A program made the position numbers and the translations under genes. Of a DNA stretch of 10,311 nucleotides, positions 6,204 to 10,311 are shown piece by piece (position 1 is the first letter of the stretch; each line of letters starts with the position of its first letter). Source of the stretch: Allobrachymonas sp. (GTDB taxonomy: Bacteria; Pseudomonadota; Gammaproteobacteria; Burkholderiales; Burkholderiaceae_C); NCBI GenBank assembly GCA_018054915.1, contig JAGPIR010000032.1, positions 1 through 10,311 of the forward strand, written 5' to 3'. The notes under the pieces were generated by a model, which was given only the letters and a program-made list of their open reading frames with translations, was not told the origin of the DNA and made no database searches.

Positions 6204-8860
6204 GCGGTTTCTTCCCAGAAATCACGGCGGCACAGGCCGCGGGCGGCACAGTGGTCGCAACGCCTCCCCTGGCCCAGCGCCGGCAGTGGCGCACCCGCGG
6301 CGATGGCGGTCAGGTCCTGCGCCATGCCGTGCAGCAGGTGTTGCGCGTGCGCGGCGGCGTCTTCGTGCAGGTGCAGCGTGGTTTCCCCGCGTTCACCGAC
6401 GTTGAGATACCCCGCGCGCACCGGTTCGGGCGCCAGCAGCGCGGCATAGAACAGCAGTTGCGTGTCTTCGCCGGGCTGCCTGATGCGTTGGCGGGTGTTG
6501 TCGGCGGCTTCGGTCTTGTAGTCGATCAGCAGCAGTGCTCCGCTGTCACGGTAGCGGTCTATGCGGTCGATGGAGCCAGCCAGTTGCACCGGATGTGGCG
6601 GCAGGGGGCCATCGTAAGCGGCGCCGAGCGCATCGTTCAGCGCCAGCATCTGTTGCGCTTCGCCGCGCACGAAGCCGGCTCTCATTGGCGCATGGATTTC
6701 GGTCAGCCAGCGCAGATAGCCGTCGCGCAGGGATGGCCAGGCCAGTTCGTATGGCAGAAAGGCTGCCGCATCGAAATGCTGCTCGTGCCGGGCCTGCTGC
6801 GCCGCCGTATCCAGATGCTGGCGCAGCGCATCCGGAGACAGGCTGGCGGCCTGTTCATTGCGTGCCCGCATCCCTTCATGAAACAGGAACAGCGTGCGGT
6901 GCAGCCAGGTGCCGAAGTCGCGCTTTTCCACATCGCCGGTCAGCTCGGGCGTTTCGCGCAGGCGCAGCTGGTAGAGGGCGAAAAAGCGGTAGGGGCAGAT
7001 GCGCAGGGCGTCGTAACCGCTGGCCGAGAGACGGAGCACGGGCAGCCGCTGGCCCTGCGGCTGCGGCCGCTCTGCGGGTTGAGCGGGTACGTGGCGCCAG
7101 TCGCGTGGATCGGCAGCCGGGGAGATGGCCCGTAGCCCGGCGCTACCGGCGGCCAGCTGCCACTCCAGCAGCAGAGGACTGGGCAGCACGGCGGCGTTGT
7201 CTTCGTGGTGGCTCAGCAGCACATCGAGTTGTGGCGTTTGCAGCAGATATTGCCAGGCACCACGTTGGGCTTGCTGTGCCTGGGTGCGGTTGGGCAGGCC
7301 CAGCAGGGTACGCTGCGCGGCCGTCCACAATCCCGGCAGATCCGGCGAAGCAGGCAGGCGTTTTTCGTCGCAGCCCGGCAACACCACAGCGGAAAACGGA
7401 CGCGCCAGCAATTGCGCCAGCGGCACGATGGCTGCTTGTTCACATGGCGGATGGGGCGGATTGAAATGACCGGCTTCGAGTGTCTGCGCCACCCAGTTCC
7501 TGAAATCGGCCAGCGTCCAGTGCGTGGCGTGCGGCTCCAGTGGATTCGTGTCCGATTGCCAGTGCAGAGCCTGTATCAGAGCCTGTCCGGCGGGGTCGTC
7601 CTGCAGCCAGTGCCACTGGCCGGTGGCCTGCAGCACAGTGCGCACATCAACCAGCCATTGCGCCAGGCTGCGCGGTGCCTGCAGGCGCTGGCGCCAGTCT
7701 TCGGTCTGCAATGCCAACGCCGCAGCGGGTTGTTGCCAGGCATGCCAGTACCCCGTGGCGGGCCAGCGGGCCAGTGCGTGATGGCGCAAATGGGCCTCAA
7801 TCTCGTCGGCATCGGCGGGTTGGATGGAGATAACGGCAGAGCTGTCGTCAGGCGCTGCCGGCCTGGCTGCGGATGCAGTTTGAGCCAGTTTCAGCCATGC
7901 CAGCACGGCGTCGCTGTCGGCCTGTGGTGTGCATGCGCGCAGCAGCAACAAGACCTGGCTGGCGGCCTGGGTGGTCGAGAGCTTCCAGCCGGTTTCGTCG
8001 CGCAGCGCCAGTCCCTGTCCTTCCAGAAGGGCGCGGATGCGGCGCGTCAGCGCCCGGTCGGTATCGACCAGCGCAACCGGTCCCTGCTGGCGGCCAGCAG
8101 CGCGCTGCACGCAGGCGGCAGCGCGCTGCGCCAGATCCTCGAAATGGCTGGCATGGTGCAGTTGCACGGGCGGCAAGGCGGTGCCGCCTGTGGCATGAGG
8201 GTTATCGCCGGGTTCGACCAGCATTTCCAGCATGCATGCGGTTTGCGGGTGCTGCGCGGCCAGCAGGCCGTGCAGGCGGACAGCCAGCGGGTCATGTTGC
8301 AGGCCTTGCAGCACGACCAGCGCCTCGGTTTCTCCGGCGTCGATCTGTTCAAAAAGAATGTCGGTGGCATACGCCGAGTGGCCGGCCCAGGCCAGCGCCA
8401 GCGCGGCTATCTTCTGTTCGTATTCCGGCGCCTGCATGTTGTCGCCCCGCAGGGCCTCCTGCATGCGTGCAGCCCAGGCCATGCGCTGCGCGGGCGGTTG
8501 CGCAGCGGCAATGGGCGCGAGCTGGAGTGCGGCTTCGCGCACACGCGGGGCCAGCCACTGCGCCTGTACGGCCAGACCTGCCCGTTGCAGAAAGGTCTGC
8601 GCGGTCAGCAAATCCATCGCGGCGTCGAATGACAGGTCGGTGGTGCCAGGTACGAACGGGCGCAGCCGTCGTGCCCAACTGGTGCTGGTTTCGAAACGCG
8701 GCAGCAGGCTATCCGGGAAAGTCAGTGCCCACTGTTGACGTGCCAGTGGCAGGAGCTGGGCAAATGGCAGCAACACTACGCTGCGGACAGGGTCGGCGGC
8801 GCATTGTTGCAGGTGGTGTGCGATCTGTTGGGTTGCGCGGGACCAGAAAGCGTGAAACAT
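6200..8860 (-). CDS. addB: AddB-type subunit of the AddAB helicase-nuclease (PD-(D/E)XK family)
   Basis: An 886-residue protein, somewhat short for AddB (often 950-1150). The C-terminal third carries a RecB-type nuclease: FGTWLHRTLF, GSIDRID (D765) and LLIDYKTEA (D780, K782), the catalytic triad positions. Four cysteines fit the AddB iron-sulphur staple exactly: C622 in LRICPYRFF, then C868-x2-C871-x5-C877 near the C-terminus, which pins the nuclease domain shut. The N-terminal part is a degenerate helicase fold. I see no Walker A GxxGxGK[ST] motif, so it probably does not hydrolyse ATP and serves as the structural and possibly Chi-scanning arm, as in RexB-like relatives. The start is well bounded: an in-frame TGA lies at 8879-8881 and the only ATG after it is 8858-8860, although no clear Shine-Dalgarno sequence precedes it. 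It is the first gene of the addB-addA operon. The assignment rests on motifs plus the neighbouring addA. Confidence 0.88.
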   Translation of the reverse strand: MFHAFWSRATQQIAHHLQQCAADPVRSVVLLPFAQLLPLARQQWALTFPDSLLPRFETSTSWARRLRPFVPGTTDLSFDAAMDLLTAQTFLQRAGLAVQAQWLAPRVREAALQLAPIAAAQPPAQRMAWAARMQEALRGDNMQAPEYEQKIAALALAWAGHSAYATDILFEQIDAGETEALVVLQGLQHDPLAVRLHGLLAAQHPQTACMLEMLVEPGDNPHATGGTALPPVQLHHASHFEDLAQRAAACVQRAAGRQQGPVALVDTDRALTRRIRALLEGQGLALRDETGWKLSTTQAASQVLLLLRACTPQADSDAVLAWLKLAQTASAARPAAPDDSSAVISIQPADADEIEAHLRHHALARWPATGYWHAWQQPAAALALQTEDWRQRLQAPRSLAQWLVDVRTVLQATGQWHWLQDDPAGQALIQALHWQSDTNPLEPHATHWTLADFRNWVAQTLEAGHFNPPHPPCEQAAIVPLAQLLARPFSAVVLPGCDEKRLPASPDLPGLWTAAQRTLLGLPNRTQAQQAQRGAWQYLLQTPQLDVLLSHHEDNAAVLPSPLLLEWQLAAGSAGLRAISPAADPRDWRHVPAQPAERPQPQGQRLPVLRLSASGYDALRICPYRFFALYQLRLRETPELTGDVEKRDFGTWLHRTLFLFHEGMRARNEQAASLSPDALRQHLDTAAQQARHEQHFDAAAFLPYELAWPSLRDGYLRWLTEIHAPMRAGFVRGEAQQMLALNDALGAAYDGPLPPHPVQLAGSIDRIDRYRDSGALLLIDYKTEAADNTRQRIRQPGEDTQLLFYAALLAPEPVRAGYLNVGERGETTLHLHEDAAAHAQHLLHGMAQDLTAIAAGAPLPALGQGRRCDHCAARGLCRRDFWEETA
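6211..6216 (-). promoter_or_regulatory. Ribosome binding site of addA inside the end of addB
   Basis: On the minus strand the sequence GGGAAG lies seven bases before the addA ATG (6201-6203), within the last codons of addB. Together with the ATGA stop/start overlap it supports this start and coupled translation of the two subunits. Confidence 0.6.
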
Positions 8861-9322
8861 GGCGTCGAGTGATAGTGGTCAGCACGCACAGGGGGGCGAT
8901 GCCAGATGATCGAAACCGTCTGCGTATAGGCGAACGGTGTGCCGTGGCATGTTCAGGCATTGTGCCATGCGGGTCTCACATGCGATTTTTACAGATGCGG
9001 CTGTTTGCCGTTTGCAGCATTCCAATGGAAAACGTTCGGGACACCCGGCGCCTGTTGTTGCGCGTGCCCCGCAATTGCCGCAGGCGGTATACCAATACAT
9101 CGTAGAACGTGCGGAGGAATTGGGATTCGCCACCGAAAAGCTCCAGCTCACGCCACAGTCCAGGGGCGTGCAATATCCCCATTTCTATTCCATGCGGTTT
9201 TAAGCACGCCGGACCGCGCAAGGGCGGATACTCTCGGTCGTATTGATCCTTCGCGCATGCCTGGCCAAGCATCGGTGATGCAGGAAGGGCATACGCGGTT
9301 TAGTTGCAGAGCCGGTGCGGGG
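8861..9322. other. Intergenic region between proB and addB; no intact gene seen
   Basis: This stretch of about 460 bases lies upstream of addB and downstream of proB, both on the minus strand. It must hold the addB promoter unless addB is read through from proB, but I could not find a convincing -35/-10 pair on the minus strand: a TATACG hexamer near 8923-8928 has no matching -35. Base composition is less GC-rich than the flanking genes, with runs such as ATTTTTAC near 8984. Open frames here are short and overlap in several frames. Only the plus-strand segment ending at 9203 resembles a known family, and is listed separately. Confidence 0.5.
9051..9203 (+). pseudogene. Probable C-terminal remnant of a Blc-like lipocalin gene
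   Basis: Read in the frame ending with TAA at 9201-9203, the peptide contains ARAPQLPQAVYQYIVERA followed by EELGFATEKLQLTPQS. This resembles the C-terminal end of bacterial lipocalins (Blc family, outer-membrane lipoproteins), where a last barrel strand of type YLWLLSRTPQLP is followed by a helix and a GFDTxxLxxTPQ tail. The lipoprotein signal, the GxW motif and most of the eight-stranded barrel are absent upstream. The same frame is closed by TGA at 8907-8909 and encodes nothing lipocalin-like before about 9057. A neighbouring frame encodes RRLLL immediately before the match, so one missing base near 9057-9060 could explain the break. A GTG-started 88-codon frame (8937-9203) exists but has no evident ribosome site. 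The family match is from memory, so confidence is moderate. A small unrelated protein is the alternative. Confidence 0.5.
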
Positions 9323-9335
9323 TCAGTTCCGCACC
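9314..9335 (-). other. Inverted repeat spanning the proB stop codon
   Basis: GGTGCGG 9314-9320 and CCGCACC 9329-9335 form a perfect 7-bp, GC-rich stem with an 8-base loop that contains the proB TGA (9323-9325). No T-run follows on the minus strand. It may be a transcript-end stabiliser, a weak terminator component, or chance. Confidence 0.35.
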
Positions 9336-10311
9336 ATCAGCACCATGTTGTCGCGGTGGATCATTTCTGGCTCGGCGGCGTAGCCCAGCAGCGCCTGTAG
9401 CTGGCTGGAGGGCTTGCGGCACAGCAAGCGCGCCTCGTGGCTGGCATAGTTGGCCATGCCGCGTGCAATTTCACGGCCCTGCTCATCGCGCACGGCAATC
9501 ACTTCGCCGCGCCGGAATTCGCCCGAAACGGCCGTCATGCCGATGGGCAGCAGGCTCTTGCCTTCTTTCTGCAGCTTGGCGGCGGCGCCTGCGTCCACCA
9601 CCACGGAGCCTTGCAACAGCAGATGATCGGCCATCCACTGCTTGCGCGCCTGCAGCTTGTGCGTGGGCGCCAGCAGCACCGTGCCCACCACTTCGCCCTG
9701 CACCAGGCGCAGCAGGGCGTCGGGTTCACGCCCCCAGGCAATGACCGTGCTGGCGCCGGAGCCTGCTGCACGGCCTGCGGCGAGAATCTTGGTCAGCATG
9801 CCGCCTTTTCCGATGCTGCTGCCTGCGCCACCCGCCATGGCTTCGAGCTGCGCATCACCGGCCTGGCCGATGCTGACCAGTTGCGCATCGGGATGCTTGC
9901 GCGGGTCGGCCGTGAACAGGCCACGCTGGTCGGTGAGAATGACCAGCAGATCCGCCTCAACCAGATTGGCGACCAGCGCGCCCAGGGTGTCGTTGTCGCC
10001 GAATTTGATTTCGTCGTTGACCACCGTGTCGTTTTCGTTGATGACCGGCAGCACGCCCAGTTGCAGCAGGGTCAGCAGGGTGGAGCGTGCATTGAGGTAG
10101 CGTTCGCGGTCGGCCAGGTCGGCGTGTGTGAGCAGCACCTGTGCCGACTGCAGCCTGTTTTCGCGCAGGCAGGTTTCGTACATCTGCGCCAGGCCCATCT
10201 GGCCTACCGCGGCGGCGGCCTGCAACTCGTTGATCTCGACGGGACGTGTGCGCCAGCCCAGCCGTTTCATGCCCTCGGCGATGGCGCCGCTGGACACCAT
10301 GATGACTTCAC
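9323..10311 (-). CDS. proB: Glutamate 5-kinase (N-terminus cut by window edge)
   Basis: Glutamate 5-kinase phosphorylates L-glutamate to glutamyl-5-phosphate, the first and usually proline-inhibited step of proline synthesis, in the cytoplasm. The frame runs from the window edge to TGA at 9323-9325, about 329 residues. The ATG at 10298-10300 is internal: in-frame codons for Glu-Val-Ile precede it and the family motif is EVIMVSSGAIAEGM, so roughly the first 40-50 residues are missing. The amino-acid kinase domain shows NENDTVVNDEIKFGDNDTLG, the substrate loop, then LLVILTDQRGLFTADPR and the glycine-rich GKGGMLTKILAA. A C-terminal PUA domain follows (about 9340-9640) with GSVVVDAGAAAKL, KSLLPIGMTAVSG and FRRGEVIAV. 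It is thus the long, PUA-containing form of the enzyme. In related Burkholderiales obgE often lies directly upstream, which would be beyond the right edge. Confidence 0.96.
   Translation of the reverse strand, partial: EVIMVSSGAIAEGMKRLGWRTRPVEINELQAAAAVGQMGLAQMYETCLRENRLQSAQVLLTHADLADRERYLNARSTLLTLLQLGVLPVINENDTVVNDEIKFGDNDTLGALVANLVEADLLVILTDQRGLFTADPRKHPDAQLVSIGQAGDAQLEAMAGGAGSSIGKGGMLTKILAAGRAAGSGASTVIAWGREPDALLRLVQGEVVGTVLLAPTHKLQARKQWMADHLLLQGSVVVDAGAAAKLQKEGKSLLPIGMTAVSGEFRRGEVIAVRDEQGREIARGMANYASHEARLLCRKPSSQLQALLGYAAEPEMIHRDNMVLMVRN

Noticed and set aside
7205..8632. 475-codon open frame antisense to addB
   Set aside because: It lies wholly opposite the well-supported addB. Its translation is low-complexity (Gln, Arg, Gly, Ala) with no domain, as expected for antisense frames in GC-rich DNA.
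8977..9004. Possible LexA (SOS) operator upstream of addB
   Set aside because: On the minus strand CTGT followed by eight bases is not followed by ACAG (it is CATG), so only a half-site is present. Another CTGT at 9001 also lacks its partner.
7873..9105. 410-codon plus-strand frame reaching into the proB-addB gap
   Set aside because: Most of it is antisense to addB and extremely rich in Arg, Pro and Ala. Only the last few codons leave the addB shadow, and it has no recognisable domain.
8976..9272. 98-codon minus-strand frame in the proB-addB gap
   Set aside because: Not recognised, no ribosome site, and it runs antisense to the lipocalin-like segment, which has the better family resemblance.
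10298..10300. ATG as the start of proB
   Set aside because: It is inside the conserved EVIMVSSGAIAEG kinase motif and the frame continues to the window edge, so the true start is outside.

Overview
The window is GC-rich, almost fully coding chromosomal DNA from a proteobacterium. The TamB, AddA, AddB and ProB protein sequences look like those of the Burkholderiales (Betaproteobacteria), probably Comamonadaceae or a close relative. This placement rests on recognition of the sequences and was not tested by a search.

Layout from left to right. Positions 1-2454 (+) hold the 3' part of tamB, the inner-membrane, periplasm-spanning partner of the TamA/TamB envelope system; its 5' end lies outside the window. 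A short gap with a likely sigma70 promoter leads to a tRNA-Arg(CCT) gene at 2550-2624 (+) with an encoded CCA, followed by a strong intrinsic terminator. Converging on it from the right is a two-gene operon on the minus strand, addB (6200-8860) then addA (2757-6203). The two genes overlap by four bases (ATGA). They encode the two helicase-nuclease subunits that process double-strand DNA ends for RecA-dependent repair.

An approximately 460-base gap (8861-9322) separates addB from proB. It holds no convincing intact gene. Its plus strand carries what I read as the C-terminal scrap of a Blc-like lipocalin gene, ending at 9203. From 9323 to the right edge lies the minus-strand proB (glutamate 5-kinase), complete at its C-terminus (kinase plus PUA domain) but cut at its N-terminus by the window edge.

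The genes are housekeeping functions: envelope biogenesis, translation, recombination repair and proline synthesis. I see no insertion sequence, integrase, CRISPR array, toxin-antitoxin pair or defence island, and no good evidence for an undescribed multi-gene system. The points most worth a second look are a G-G mismatch in the acceptor stem of the tRNA, the decayed lipocalin remnant, a low-complexity linker with a duplicated motif in TamB, and an AddB without a recognisable Walker A motif but with a textbook iron-sulphur cysteine pattern.
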